A stretch of DNA of 37,150 nucleotides. Origin: an unicellular cyanobacterium SU3. Lineage in GTDB: Bacteria > Cyanobacteriota > Cyanobacteriia > Cyanobacteriales > Microcystaceae. The number at the start of each line of letters is the position of its first letter. Position 1 is the first letter of the stretch. Position numbers and translations under genes: made by a program. The stretch lies in assembly GCA_002172675.1 (NCBI GenBank), contig NETF01000195.1:1-37150 (forward strand), given 5' to 3'. Below are positions 1 to 8,865 of this stretch, piece after piece. The notes beneath the pieces are model-generated. The model did no database searches, was not told where the DNA came from, and was given only the letters and a program-made list of their open reading frames with translations.

Positions 1-136
1 TTTAATCTCTTACGCAGTAAGGTAATCTCATTCATAGGGTTTGTTCGTTAGTTAGGGTAACTTTCTATCAAACCCTCTCTGTGTCTATCTTTGCAACCCC
101 TCTCTCATTTTTTTGTCCCGTACTAAGATTTTTATC

Positions 137-430
137 ATGAGAGTTTATTTAAAAAATGATATTTTATACATTAATCAAGAAGATTTACCCAGCTATAAAA
201 AAGGCGGTTCGATAGTAAGAAATAGTTATTTTTGGGCATTAAAATCTATTAGTTGTTATTCAAGAAGAGGGCGAGATTGGGAATTTGATTCGGTAGTTTG
301 GGTAGCATTATGTCGTATGTTATTATCCTTTGCACAATCAGGCTATTTAGGAGACTCAGAAACCTTATTAGAGTTTGATGTAGATACTCCTATTCCTCAC
401 GCGTTACGGTCAGTTTCTACTTGGTTGTAG
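137..430 (+). CDS. Hypothetical small protein (97 aa)
   Basis: I do not recognise this protein. The frame is also open upstream from a TTG at 113, but the ATG at 137 is the more likely start; neither has a convincing Shine-Dalgarno sequence. The product is soluble, with no signal peptide or membrane segment. It is basic and aromatic in the first half (LPSYKKGG, SYFWALKSISCYSRRGRDW) and acidic near the end (LLEFDVDTPIP). It lies about 240 bp upstream of the pilus operon in the same direction, with no sign of a functional link. It could be a genuine small cyanobacterial protein or the remnant of a longer one. Confidence 0.45.
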   Translation: MRVYLKNDILYINQEDLPSYKKGGSIVRNSYFWALKSISCYSRRGRDWEFDSVVWVALCRMLLSFAQSGYLGDSETLLEFDVDTPIPHALRSVSTWL

Positions 431-555
431 ACCTAATACTTGTTACCGAACTTTTCTCCGAGTCTATTGACTTAAGCGAATGAGTTATATGACGAATTAA
501 GGATTGTTATCAGAGTTTTCCTCTATTTCATACAACAAAACGTTAAGTACATAGG

Positions 556-647
556 ATGTCAGGAAAATTTAAGTTACATTAGAACGGGAACCAGATGAAT
601 GTGATCTCGATCAACATTGGTTGCCACAATTGTCCACTCAAGAATAG
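556..647 (+). pseudogene. Possible coding remnant upstream of pilM
   Basis: From 576 a frame reads TLEREPDECDLDQHWLPQL and stops with TAG at 645-647. This is protein-like composition in otherwise non-coding DNA. An ATG at 556 opens a different frame (MSGKFKLH) and stops at 580-582, so one frameshift near 576 would join the two pieces. It may be the 3' relic of a decayed gene, or chance. The family is not recognised. Confidence 0.2.
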
Positions 648-671
648 GTCAAGTCCCATTTAATTAAAGAT

Positions 672-1787
672 ATGTTAAGCCGTATCCAAGAGACCGTTGG
701 GGGTTTATTCGGAGGTAAGTCTGATGGAGTAGGTTTAGAAATCACCTCTGAAAGATTGAATCTAGCCAAACTCACCAAACACGGTCAAGGCTATAAAATA
801 GCAAAATTTTGTACTGCTGAAATACCTGAAGGCATTTTTGAGGAGGGAAAAATTGTTGACTCTCCAGGATTAGCTGAAATCATTCAGGAGTTCTTAACCG
901 AGAACAAAATCAAAACCAAACGAATTGCCACAGCAGTCCCCATGCGAGAGGCCATTATTCGCATTATTCCAGTTCCTGCTGAACTCGATGAAGCAGAATT
1001 GCGGGATATGGTCTTAAACCATGAAGCGGCCTTGTACTTACCCTATCCTAGAGAAGAAGTGGATCTAGACTATCAAAAATTAGGCTTCTTTGAAGATGAG
1101 GATGGGATCGAAAAAGTACAAGTTTTGCTGGTCGCCACCCGACGGGAAGTCACAGACTCTTATATGGATACCTTTGGTCAAGCAGGATTACAAATTGATG
1201 TCTTAGAGATCAACAGTTTTTCTGTGATTCGTACCATTCGAGAACAACTGCGACAATTTGGGTCCAGAGAAGCCGCCGTATTAGTTGATGTCGAATTCGA
1301 TAGCACAGAAATTGCCATTATCGTAGATGGGGTTCCCCAATTTTCCAGAACCGTTCCTATAGGGACGTTTCAGATGCAAAATGCCCTCTCACGGGCGATG
1401 AATTTACCCCCTTCTCGTAACCCAGAAATTCTCCAAGGAATGACCATTCCTGTGACCCAGTTTGATAGTTTAACCACCCAGGGAACAGCAGTGAACCCAG
1501 GAATGACCGCATTGATGCGAGTTCTAGGGGAATTAACTGATGAGTTACGCCGTTCTATTAACTTTTACTTAAACCAAAGTGAAGAACTAGAAGTGGTTCA
1601 ATTATTATTAGCAGGGCCGGGAGGAGGATTAGTACAGTTGGACGAATATTTTACCCATCGTCTCAGTTTACCGACCATGCAAATTGACCCCATTGCTGCT
1701 TTATCCTTAGAAATGGATAAGGACATTCCTGCCGTTCAACGGCCAGCCCTGGGAACAGTTTTAGGTTTAGGATTACGGGAGGTGTAA
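672..1787 (+). CDS. pilM: Type IV pilus assembly protein PilM
   Basis: PilM is the cytoplasmic actin-like (FtsA/MreB-fold) protein that binds the short N-terminal tail of PilN and links the inner-membrane alignment complex to the pilus motor. Seen here: 371 aa, the usual length, no membrane segments, an N-terminal GLEITSERLNLAKL strand pattern, the phosphate-binding style DVEFDSTEIAIIVDG segment in the middle, and GPGGGLVQLDEYF towards the end. It is followed after 3 bp by pilN, then pilO and pilQ, the standard cyanobacterial order. These pili drive phototactic twitching and DNA uptake in related species. The ATG at 672 has only a weak upstream purine stretch. Confidence 0.95.
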   Translation: MLSRIQETVGGLFGGKSDGVGLEITSERLNLAKLTKHGQGYKIAKFCTAEIPEGIFEEGKIVDSPGLAEIIQEFLTENKIKTKRIATAVPMREAIIRIIPVPAELDEAELRDMVLNHEAALYLPYPREEVDLDYQKLGFFEDEDGIEKVQVLLVATRREVTDSYMDTFGQAGLQIDVLEINSFSVIRTIREQLRQFGSREAAVLVDVEFDSTEIAIIVDGVPQFSRTVPIGTFQMQNALSRAMNLPPSRNPEILQGMTIPVTQFDSLTTQGTAVNPGMTALMRVLGELTDELRRSINFYLNQSEELEVVQLLLAGPGGGLVQLDEYFTHRLSLPTMQIDPIAALSLEMDKDIPAVQRPALGTVLGLGLREV

Positions 1788-1790
1788 TCT

Positions 1791-2519
1791 ATGTATAGTT
1801 TAGATGTTAATTTTCTTAAAGATCGTCATCTCGAAACCAGTAACAAAACAACCTTAATCACCCAAGCGGGTAATCCATCTTTAAAGGAGCAATTGCCTCT
1901 GATAATCGGTGGTGCAGTCATGGTTGTACTGCCGGCTATCACCGCGAGTTCTTTGTTGCTGTTGAATCAGTTATCTTCCTCAACCGAACAAAGAATTCAA
2001 CAACTAGACAATCAACTAGGACAATTAAGCTCACAGAACCAAAGTATTGAAGAAATTAACGCCAAAGTAGAGCAAAATAACCAAGAAATTCAGTCTTTAG
2101 TCACTGTGTTTAATCAAATTCGTCCTTGGTCAGCTATTTTGAGGGAAATTGAAACACAAATTCCAGCCAATGTTCAAGTTGGGTCTATTGCACAAACGGA
2201 TACTGGAGTAACCATTGGGGGTTATGCCGTGGGTTATGATGACCTCAATGACTTTCTGTTGACCTTACAAAGTTCTCCATTATTAGATGCAGAACAAACA
2301 GCCATTAAGACAGCAACATTAGCAGACTTTCCCGTAGAAACTAGTAATGCCCCTGACAATATAGAAATTGAGTTTCCTCAAGGGGTTCAATATACTATTA
2401 CCACAGCCATTAGCGATCGCCCCTCATCGGAGTTACTTCAAGAGTTTGCTCGTAGTGGGGCAACGGGTCTTGTTAATCGCATTAGAACCCTTGAAAATAA
2501 AGGAGTGCTTAAACCATGA
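1791..2519 (+). CDS. pilN: Type IV pilus assembly protein PilN
   Basis: PilN is a bitopic inner-membrane protein; its N-terminal cytoplasmic tail binds PilM and its periplasmic part pairs with PilO. The sequence shows the diagnostic start MYSLDVNFLKDRH, which matches the conserved PilN INLLP-type tail that docks into PilM. A single transmembrane helix follows at about residues 36-60, then a coiled coil (roughly 62-110) and a ferredoxin-like periplasmic domain. Length 242 aa, slightly longer than the proteobacterial protein, as usual in cyanobacteria. Its stop overlaps the pilO start (ATGA at 2516-2519), which suggests translational coupling. Confidence 0.93.
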   Translation: MYSLDVNFLKDRHLETSNKTTLITQAGNPSLKEQLPLIIGGAVMVVLPAITASSLLLLNQLSSSTEQRIQQLDNQLGQLSSQNQSIEEINAKVEQNNQEIQSLVTVFNQIRPWSAILREIETQIPANVQVGSIAQTDTGVTIGGYAVGYDDLNDFLLTLQSSPLLDAEQTAIKTATLADFPVETSNAPDNIEIEFPQGVQYTITTAISDRPSSELLQEFARSGATGLVNRIRTLENKGVLKP

Positions 2520-3319
2520 CCTTCTCAGAAGAATTTACCAGTACACAAACCGACGTAGATTTTGATGACCTGGGTAGTAATTATCCGACGGCCTTTGGTA
2601 TTACCTTTACCCCGCAAGTGAGTGGCATTTGCTTGGGGTTATTGGGCTTAGTGGGTTCAGTCTATGTTGGATTGACCTTTGTCAAACCAGCCTATGATAA
2701 CTATACTCAACTCAAAGCCACCGAAGCTGAAAAGTTAGCTCAAGTGGCGCAACAAGAATCAGGAGAACTCAGCAGAAAAATGTTAGATGCTGAGCAAAAA
2801 TTGAGAGAGTCCGAAGCCTTAAGAAGTCAAGTCTTATCCTTGTTTTCTAGCGAAGACAGTCTCAAAACCATCCTATTTGATATTAATCAATTAGTCCAAA
2901 AACACCAAGCAGAATTAGTCAGTTTTCAACCCGATGGGACTATTACAGTGGTTGATGATGGCTCCCTAGGAGAAGGAGTGAATGGTCGTCTCAAACGGCA
3001 GCAATTCAATTTAACCGTTAAGGGGGATTTTGACTCAACTCAAAGTCTGCTCAGAGATTTAGAACGTCTCCAACCCTTGTTAGTCGTTAAAGGACTTCAA
3101 ACTAATTTAGCCGAAGAACAATTTATCATTGACATTATTGACGTGAAACAACAAGGAGGGCAAACTGTTGTCACAGGACAAACAAAAAGCAAAGGCAATG
3201 ATTCTTTAGAAACCAGTTTTACCTTAGATGCTATCTTACCCTTAAGTCCAGAGGAAGTAGCAGAATTAACCCCAGAAAAAGAAACATCCGAAGGAGCCGA
3301 ACAACAAGAAGGACAATAA
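2516..3319 (+). CDS. pilO: Type IV pilus assembly protein PilO
   Basis: PilO forms a heterodimer with PilN and connects the inner-membrane platform to the outer-membrane secretin. Visible: a cytoplasmic N-terminus, one transmembrane helix at about residues 35-58 (GICLGLLGLVGSVYVGLTFV), a long coiled coil at 65-120, and a periplasmic alpha/beta domain containing QQFNLTVKGDFDSTQSLLRD, typical of PilO. The C-terminus is a Glu-rich tail (ETSEGAEQQEGQ) of about 25 residues that looks disordered. No pilP gene lies between pilO and pilQ, as is normal for cyanobacteria, so this extended tail may do part of PilP's linking job (inference). The start overlaps pilN by four bases. Confidence 0.92.
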   Translation: MTFSEEFTSTQTDVDFDDLGSNYPTAFGITFTPQVSGICLGLLGLVGSVYVGLTFVKPAYDNYTQLKATEAEKLAQVAQQESGELSRKMLDAEQKLRESEALRSQVLSLFSSEDSLKTILFDINQLVQKHQAELVSFQPDGTITVVDDGSLGEGVNGRLKRQQFNLTVKGDFDSTQSLLRDLERLQPLLVVKGLQTNLAEEQFIIDIIDVKQQGGQTVVTGQTKSKGNDSLETSFTLDAILPLSPEEVAELTPEKETSEGAEQQEGQ

Positions 3320-3367
3320 TCTTCCTCTTAAAATCATTAAAATAGTTCCTAATCCTTTAATGGACAT

Positions 3368-3395
3368 TGTGTGTGTGTGTGTTTTGTGTGTGTGT
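3368..3395 (+). repeat. TG dinucleotide microsatellite before pilQ
   Basis: Seven TG units (3368-3381) and five TG units (3385-3394) are separated by TTT. The run lies in the 92-bp pilO-pilQ gap, ending a few bases before the pilQ Shine-Dalgarno AAGGAG (about 3400-3405). Such runs are prone to slippage. A change in length would alter leader spacing or structure rather than a reading frame. Confidence 0.85.
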
Positions 3396-3411
3396 AAACA
3401 AGGAGTGAACC

Positions 3412-5733
3412 GTGAAACAGTATCATTATCCGCTTATGACCAGTGGAGTGTTGTTAATGCTCCTCTGCTGTGAACCTGTAATGGCATTAGAAGAGTCTAA
3501 ATCTTTCTTTGAGAAGATAGATTATCGAGAAATTGGCCAAGAAAAACCAGAGCCAAAAAACGAGAGTTTTCCTCAAACCCAGTCCCTGTTTGAACAACTC
3601 GATGCCCACTTACCAGAGTTAGATACAAAGAGAGATAAAAAACAAGTCTCTGTTATGGCTTCAGAATGGTCTGAGGAGAAATCAAACGACCCCTTTATCG
3701 CTCAAATCCCCAACTATTCCCCACCCCCAGAACAAATCTATCAAGCGCCTACCCCTAACCCCCCTTCTGGACCCATGAGTGAGTCAGAAGTGCTAGTTCC
3801 CAACCCTGAAGTTATCATCAAATCCAACGGCAGTTCTATTCCTGATAGCTTACAACCCACTATGCCCGTAGCCCCCACATTACCACGGGCGATCGCTCCA
3901 CCAGTGGGAGATATGGCTATTTCTAATATTAACGCAGGGGCATCTGAAATCGATTTAGGCAGTGGTGCCATTGTGCCACGGTTGGTGCTTAGAGAAGCAC
4001 CTGCCAGAGAAGTCCTAGCGGTACTCGCTCGTTTTGCCGGAGTTAACTTGGTGTTTACCGATACCCCTGGAGGTGGTCAAGGTCAAGGACAGGGACAAAC
4101 TGCAACCGAACCGACCGTATCCTTAGATTTAGAAAATGAACCCGTCCAAGATGTCTTTAACTCGGTGTTGATGATTTCGGGACTACAAGCAAACCGCCGA
4201 GGCCGCACCGTATTCGTAGGGTCTCGCTTGCCCCAAGCAGCCCGTAACTTAGTCAGTCGTACCCTACGCCTCAACCAGGTAAAATCCGCTAACGCAGGGG
4301 TATTTTTAGCCTCCCAAGGGGCAGAGTTTCAAAGGTTAGTGACTCAAACCGAAGATATTATCGACCCCTTAACTCAACGGGTGGTCGGACGTAGAGAACT
4401 CCCTAGTACCCTCGAATCATTAACCTCCGAAGCCGATGAGGGGTCGTCCGGTGCGATGTTACTCAAGGGGTTAACCGTCTCTTCTGATGATCGTCTTAAC
4501 ACCGTTACTTTAGTGGGAGAACCCCGAGATGTCCAAGTAGCGACCTCTTTATTAACTCAAATGGATGCCCGTCGTCGTCAAGTGGCAGTTAACGTGAAGG
4601 TCGTTGATGTCACCCTCACCAACGATCAATCCTTTAGCAGTAACTTCTCCTTCGGTTCTGACGATGCTTTTATTGTTCAAGACGATGGGGCTGCACTGCT
4701 AAGATTTGGGGGCTTTAGTCCTGTTAGCGGTGACGATCTCAACAATGCGCCCAGTCGGGTAACTAATCCCCCCGTCATTGATAACCCCTTACTCGAGGGT
4801 AATACCTTTATCGATTTTAATCGCTCGATCATTGCCCCAGGACAAGGAGGCGGACTTTTGTTCCTTGATGATATGGGGAACTTAATTCGTGTACCTACGG
4901 ATGCAGAATTTTTTGGGCGAGTTGCTGGTGTCTCTATGGATCCTAGCATTGCAGGGATTACTGATATTACCCCAGGGGAAGCAGATACTTTTGAGAGAAC
5001 CTTTGACCCTGAAACAGGCTTTATTAGCACGACTGTAACCCCTGGAAGTATCGCCACCGCCGAGGCGGCTCTTCCTAGTTTCTTCCAATTCCCTAGACGC
5101 TTTTTAGCTCAAATTGAAACCAATATCCAAAGTGGTAACGCTAAGGTTCTCACTGATCCGACTCTCGTGGTTCAAGAAGGACAAGAAGCAACGGTTAAAC
5201 TCACTCAGAAGGTCATTGAAAACATTACGACTCAGGTTGATCCCTTGAGTGGTGTGCGGACAACAACCCCGGTGTTACAAGATGCAGGATTAACCTTAGC
5301 GATTAATGTCGATAAAATTGATGATAATGGTTATATTAACCTTACCGTTAGTCCTACCATTGCTGCGGTTGGGGATGTTCAATCCTTTGATGCTGGGGCT
5401 GATGGCGGTACAAATAATCTCTTCCTCTTAAACCGTCGAGAATTAAGTTCTGGTTTAATTCGTTTGAGGGATGGTCAGACTTTGATTCTATCAGGAATTA
5501 TTAGTGAAACGGATCAATCTACTACCAGTAAGGTTCCTTTATTGGGGGATATTCCTTTACTTGGGGCTTTATTTAGAAGTCAAACAGACAGTTCCCAACG
5601 AACTGAGGTGATTGTCTTATTAACCCCTCAAATTCTCCATGATAATGGTCAATGGGGTTACAATTATCAACCTGGACGAGGAACGGCTGATGTTTTACGA
5701 GATCAAGGTTTCCCTGTTCAGTTAATCCCCTAA
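3412..5733 (+). CDS. pilQ: Type IV pilus outer-membrane secretin PilQ
   Basis: PilQ forms the gated outer-membrane ring through which the pilus fibre passes. The GTG start is set by the well-placed AAGGAG at about 3400. A signal peptide precedes VMALEES (about residues 1-26), followed by a long Pro/Glu-rich low-complexity linker to about residue 180. A secretin/TonB short N-terminal domain begins at VPRLVLREAPAREVLAVLA, an N1-type domain follows, and the C-terminal secretin barrel contains the family signature VPLLGDIPLLGALFRS near residues 720-735, then TEVIVLLTPQIL. The STN domain carries a small GQGQGQGQ insert. At 773 aa it has the usual cyanobacterial length. It ends the pilMNOQ operon and is followed by a terminator. 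Confidence 0.95.
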   Translation: MKQYHYPLMTSGVLLMLLCCEPVMALEESKSFFEKIDYREIGQEKPEPKNESFPQTQSLFEQLDAHLPELDTKRDKKQVSVMASEWSEEKSNDPFIAQIPNYSPPPEQIYQAPTPNPPSGPMSESEVLVPNPEVIIKSNGSSIPDSLQPTMPVAPTLPRAIAPPVGDMAISNINAGASEIDLGSGAIVPRLVLREAPAREVLAVLARFAGVNLVFTDTPGGGQGQGQGQTATEPTVSLDLENEPVQDVFNSVLMISGLQANRRGRTVFVGSRLPQAARNLVSRTLRLNQVKSANAGVFLASQGAEFQRLVTQTEDIIDPLTQRVVGRRELPSTLESLTSEADEGSSGAMLLKGLTVSSDDRLNTVTLVGEPRDVQVATSLLTQMDARRRQVAVNVKVVDVTLTNDQSFSSNFSFGSDDAFIVQDDGAALLRFGGFSPVSGDDLNNAPSRVTNPPVIDNPLLEGNTFIDFNRSIIAPGQGGGLLFLDDMGNLIRVPTDAEFFGRVAGVSMDPSIAGITDITPGEADTFERTFDPETGFISTTVTPGSIATAEAALPSFFQFPRRFLAQIETNIQSGNAKVLTDPTLVVQEGQEATVKLTQKVIENITTQVDPLSGVRTTTPVLQDAGLTLAINVDKIDDNGYINLTVSPTIAAVGDVQSFDAGADGGTNNLFLLNRRELSSGLIRLRDGQTLILSGIISETDQSTTSKVPLLGDIPLLGALFRSQTDSSQRTEVIVLLTPQILHDNGQWGYNYQPGRGTADVLRDQGFPVQLIP

Positions 5734-5772
5734 TTGGACAGTCAATAGTGACCACAAAATTTGATATCTTAT

Positions 5773-5799
5773 AAGGGTCAACGCTGGTTGATCCTTTTT
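5773..5799 (+). terminator. Rho-independent terminator after pilQ
   Basis: AAGGGTCAAC (5773-5782) pairs with GTTGATCCTT (5787-5796) around a GCTG loop, with one G-T wobble, and is followed by a T run to 5799. It lies 40 bp after the pilQ stop. Because the hairpin occupies this site, the next gene most likely starts at the ATG at 5803 and not at the in-frame TTG at 5761. Confidence 0.8.
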
Positions 5800-5802
5800 C
5801 TT

Positions 5803-6612
5803 ATGAATAATATTGATAATTCTCCTAATCACTCTTTAATCCGTCTTTCTCAAGCACAATTAAATCTTTTAGAATTATGTCCTCCTCAATTTCAACGGAT
5901 TTATTTGGAACAGTTAGGGTCGCCCATTAGTCCAGAAGTTCAAGAAAATTTGCTTTGGGGTAATCAATTTCATCAATTAATGCAGCAATATTTTTTAGAG
6001 TTACCTCTAGATTCAATTTTAGAAGTTAATCAAGACTTAAAAAATACCGTTAACTCTTTATTGAAAGCAGTTAATGAAAAACACAATCTTAATTTTCATT
6101 CTTGGAAAGAAGCAGAACATTATCGCTCTTTAGAAAAGGATAATTATTTATTAAGTGCTATTTATGACTTACTTATTGTTAATAAAAATCAAGCAGAGAT
6201 TTTAGACTGGAAAACTTATTTACAACCTCAAAATAAGAAGAAATTAGAAAATGATTGGCAAACTAGATTATATTTATATTTGTTAGCAGAAACATCTAAT
6301 TATTTACCTGAACAGATTTCTATGACCTATTGGTTTGTTAAAATTCCCTATGAACCTCAATATTTAAGGTTTGAATATAATCAACAGTTACATGAGCAAA
6401 CAACTTTAGAATTAGAATATTTATTAAGTAACTTGGATAACTATTTATTAGATTATAATCAAAATAATATTGACTTTCCTCATTATAAGACTTGTGAAAC
6501 TAACTGTCCTTATTATCAATCATTTTTCTCTGAAACAGTAGATTTTAATGAAGTAGAAGATAATAGTGATTTATTGTCAATGATCGATGAAATTGAAGAA
6601 ATTAGTATTTAG
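5803..6612 (+). CDS. PD-(D/E)XK nuclease family protein (RecB/Cas4-like)
   Basis: Predicted DNA nuclease of the PD-(D/E)XK superfamily (PDDEXK_1 type), 269 aa from the ATG just after the pilQ terminator. The N-terminus LIRLSQAQLNLLELCPPQF matches the helix that opens RecB-like nucleases, and GNQFHQLMQQYF carries the histidine helix. The catalytic Asp-x-Lys is seen as DWKT at residues 135-138, preceded by hydrophobic AEIL. The QxxxY motif is WQTRLYLYLL. A C-terminal CETNCPYY gives only two close cysteines, fewer than the four needed for a Cas4/AddB iron-sulfur cluster. No cas genes are nearby, so a stand-alone repair or processing role is more likely than adaptation (inference). Confidence 0.75.
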   Translation: MNNIDNSPNHSLIRLSQAQLNLLELCPPQFQRIYLEQLGSPISPEVQENLLWGNQFHQLMQQYFLELPLDSILEVNQDLKNTVNSLLKAVNEKHNLNFHSWKEAEHYRSLEKDNYLLSAIYDLLIVNKNQAEILDWKTYLQPQNKKKLENDWQTRLYLYLLAETSNYLPEQISMTYWFVKIPYEPQYLRFEYNQQLHEQTTLELEYLLSNLDNYLLDYNQNNIDFPHYKTCETNCPYYQSFFSETVDFNEVEDNSDLLSMIDEIEEISI

Positions 6613-6763
6613 TATTTTGGATTGATTTTTTAATGTTTGTTGATAATATAATAAAAGATAATATCATTTCTTGTTTTTCAGAGGGGTTAGAAGATTGGTG
6701 AGGAGTAATTTCTCCTTGTTCATTAAGTTTAGTAAGTTCTTGATCTTGGTTAGGATTATTCAT
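6602..6763 (-). CDS. Possible small protein (53 aa)
   Basis: A minus-strand frame runs from ATG at 6763 to TAA at 6602, beginning MNNPNQDQELTKLNEQG. The product has a polar Gln/Asn/Glu-rich half and a hydrophobic stretch MILSFIILSTNI, so it could be a tail-anchored peptide. It overlaps the end of the nuclease gene by 11 bp on the opposite strand. No Shine-Dalgarno is visible and the region is AT-rich, so it may be spurious. Confidence 0.3.
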   Translation of the reverse strand: MNNPNQDQELTKLNEQGEITPHQSSNPSEKQEMILSFIILSTNIKKSIQNTKY

Positions 6764-7025
6764 TGAATTAGAAATAATAGTAGTTTATATTAACGTCGAT
6801 AAAATACAACAATCAGCATTGTGGTATTCTACACCATCAAAAAAGTTAGTTACTCTCGAACCACTGAAGTTAACTCATGGTTAAATGATAAAAAACCCTA
6901 GCACTAGGGTAATACTCAAGATAGAATTTCAGGAATTAACCTAAAACTCACCAACCGATTCCACAGACAGCGATATACTAAGCAATGAACATAAGGATAT
7001 AAACTTATAACCTGTCTTAACTACA
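6764..7025. other. Intergenic region upstream of ndhA
   Basis: Between the doubtful small minus-strand ORF and ndhA I see no convincing gene. Apart from the palindrome at 6890-6913 the sequence is AT-rich leader DNA. The promoter of the ndhA-I-G-E operon presumably lies here, but no clear -10/-35 pair can be assigned by eye. Confidence 0.5.
6890..6913. repeat. Palindrome CCCTAG-CA-CTAGGG with A/T tract (copy 1)
   Basis: The perfect palindrome CCCTAGCACTAGGG (6896-6909) is flanked by six A residues on the left and TAAT on the right. Read on the minus strand it has a terminator-like form, ATTACCCTAG-TG-CTAGGGT followed by T residues. A near-identical copy in the opposite orientation is at 10380-10405. 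Confidence 0.7.
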
Positions 7026-8144
7026 ATGAACTCAGGAATCGACCTACAAGCAAGTTTTATCGAATCTCTGAACCAGTTAGGAATACCTAACGGGGTAGCT
7101 AAAGCCCTATGGATTCCTTTTCCCTCCTTTTTAATGATTATCGGCGCAACGGTGGGAGTTTTGGTAGTTGTGTGGCTAGAAAGAAAAATTTCGGCAGCAG
7201 CTCAACAACGCATTGGTCCTGAATATGCCGGTCCATTGGGAGTATTACAACCCGTCGCAGACGGTATTAAATTAGTCTTTAAAGAAGACATTATCCCTGC
7301 TAAAGCTGATCCTTGGTTATTTACCTTGGGGCCTATTTTAGTGGTACTTCCGGTCTTCGTATCCTATTTAATTGTGCCTTTTGGTCAAAATTTAGTGATT
7401 ACTGACCTTAACGTGGGGATCTTTTTCTGGATCGCGTTATCGAGTATTGCCCCCATTGGCTTATTAATGGCGGGATATGCTTCTAATAACAAGTATTCTT
7501 TGTTAGGGGGTTTACGGGCTGCTGCACAATCAATCAGTTATGAAATCCCTTTGGCTTTATCTGTCTTAGCCATTGTTATGATGTCCAATAGTCTCAGTAC
7601 CATCGATATCGTTGAACAACAATCAGGATACGGTATTTTAGGCTGGAATATTTGGCGACAACCGGTCGGCTTTTTTATTTTTTGGATCGCTGCCTTAGCT
7701 GAATGTGAACGACTTCCCTTTGACTTACCTGAAGCAGAAGAAGAAATCGTCGCCGGCTATCAAACCGAATACGCTGGCATGAAATTCGCCCTCTTTTATC
7801 TCGGGTCCTACGTTAACTTAGTGTTATCTGCTCTCGTTTTTGCCATCCTATACTTAGGGGGGTGGGAGTTTCCCCTTCCCTTAGATAAGTTAGCCGGATG
7901 GTTAGGGGTGAGCGAAGACAGTTCTTGGTTACAGGTGATTACCGCCTCTTTAGGAATTACCATGACTGTCCTGAAAGCCTATTTCTTGGTGTTTATTGCG
8001 GTTCTTATGCGGTGGACAGTTCCTCGTGTCCGCATTGACCAATTATTAGACTTGGGCTGGAAATTCCTCTTACCTATCTCTCTGGTGAATCTCTTATTAA
8101 CGGCTGCCTTGAAATTAGCCTTTCCAGTGGCATTCGGTGGTTAA
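7026..8144 (+). CDS. ndhA: NAD(P)H-quinone oxidoreductase subunit 1 (NdhA)
   Basis: NdhA is the NuoH/ND1-type membrane subunit of NDH-1. It forms part of the quinone-binding cavity at the junction between the hydrophilic arm and the proton-pumping arm in the thylakoid membrane. The 372-aa protein has about eight to nine transmembrane helices and the signature [19 protein letters not shown] in the first loop. The conserved acidic loop [21 protein letters not shown] is also present. Both are among the most conserved ND1 segments and take part in quinone access. It opens the ndhA-I-G-E operon, the usual cyanobacterial and chloroplast order, which serves respiration and photosystem I cyclic electron flow. 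Confidence 0.97.
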   Translation: MNSGIDLQASFIESLNQLGIPNGVAKALWIPFPSFLMIIGATVGVLVVVWLERKISAAAQQRIGPEYAGPLGVLQPVADGIKLVFKEDIIPAKADPWLFTLGPILVVLPVFVSYLIVPFGQNLVITDLNVGIFFWIALSSIAPIGLLMAGYASNNKYSLLGGLRAAAQSISYEIPLALSVLAIVMMSNSLSTIDIVEQQSGYGILGWNIWRQPVGFFIFWIAALAECERLPFDLPEAEEEIVAGYQTEYAGMKFALFYLGSYVNLVLSALVFAILYLGGWEFPLPLDKLAGWLGVSEDSSWLQVITASLGITMTVLKAYFLVFIAVLMRWTVPRVRIDQLLDLGWKFLLPISLVNLLLTAALKLAFPVAFGG

Positions 8145-8182
8145 TTTCTGTTGTTAACATATTATATTAGGGAATAAACATC

Positions 8183-8773
8183 ATGTTTAGCATTCTCAAA
8201 CAAGTCAGCGATTACGCCAAAGGTACGGTTGAAGCGGCCAAATATATCGGTCAAGGGTTATCCGTAACCTTCGATCATATGCGTCGTCGTCCTGTCACCG
8301 TACAATATCCTTACGAAAAGTTGATTCCCTCAGAAAGATATCGGGGTAGAATTCACTTTGAATTTGACAAGTGTATCGCTTGTGAAGTGTGTGTCCGTGT
8401 CTGTCCCATTAATCTGCCTGTAGTGGATTGGGAATTTAATAAGGACGCGAAAAAGAAAGAACTCAAACACTATAGTATTGATTTTGGGGTTTGTATCTTC
8501 TGCGGTAACTGTGTGGAATATTGTCCCACCAATTGTTTATCCATGACCGAAGAATATGAACTAGCCGCCTATGATCGCCATGAACTCAATTACGATAACG
8601 TAGCCTTGGGACGTTTACCTTATAAAGTAACTCAAGACCCAATGGTAACCCCGTTACGAGAGTTAGGCTATTTACCTAAAGGTGTCATGAGTCCCCATGA
8701 TTTACCGAAAGGCAGTCAGCGATCAGGTCAACGCCCTGAAGAAATCATTGAAGAAGCAGAAACTTCTTCCTAA
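8183..8773 (+). CDS. ndhI: NAD(P)H-quinone oxidoreductase subunit I (NdhI)
   Basis: NdhI carries two [4Fe-4S] clusters that pass electrons from ferredoxin through the NDH-1 hydrophilic arm to plastoquinone. Both binding motifs are intact: Cys64, 67, 70 and 74 ([12 protein letters not shown]) and Cys104, 107, 110 and 114 ([12 protein letters not shown]). The amphipathic N-terminal helix (about residues 1-35) seats the subunit on the membrane arm. At 196 aa it has normal cyanobacterial length, ending in a polar Glu-rich tail. AGGGA lies upstream of the ATG. It is the second gene of the ndh operon, 38 bp after ndhA. Confidence 0.97.
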   Translation: MFSILKQVSDYAKGTVEAAKYIGQGLSVTFDHMRRRPVTVQYPYEKLIPSERYRGRIHFEFDKCIACEVCVRVCPINLPVVDWEFNKDAKKKELKHYSIDFGVCIFCGNCVEYCPTNCLSMTEEYELAAYDRHELNYDNVALGRLPYKVTQDPMVTPLRELGYLPKGVMSPHDLPKGSQRSGQRPEEIIEEAETSS

Positions 8774-8865
8774 ACTAAGGATAGTTGGTGAGAAATGGTT
8801 AATTTTCCATCAACTATTCACGATTCACTCTCAAGGATTAAGTAAGAAAAGGAGTATCAATCAAC

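Noticed and set aside
4677-5057. 126-codon minus-strand frame inside pilQ
   Set aside because: It lies wholly within the conserved secretin gene and its product has no recognisable features; it is a shadow frame.
5803-6612. Reading the PD-(D/E)XK protein as a CRISPR Cas4
   Set aside because: Only two of the expected iron-sulfur cysteines are seen, and there are no cas genes or CRISPR repeats in the window.
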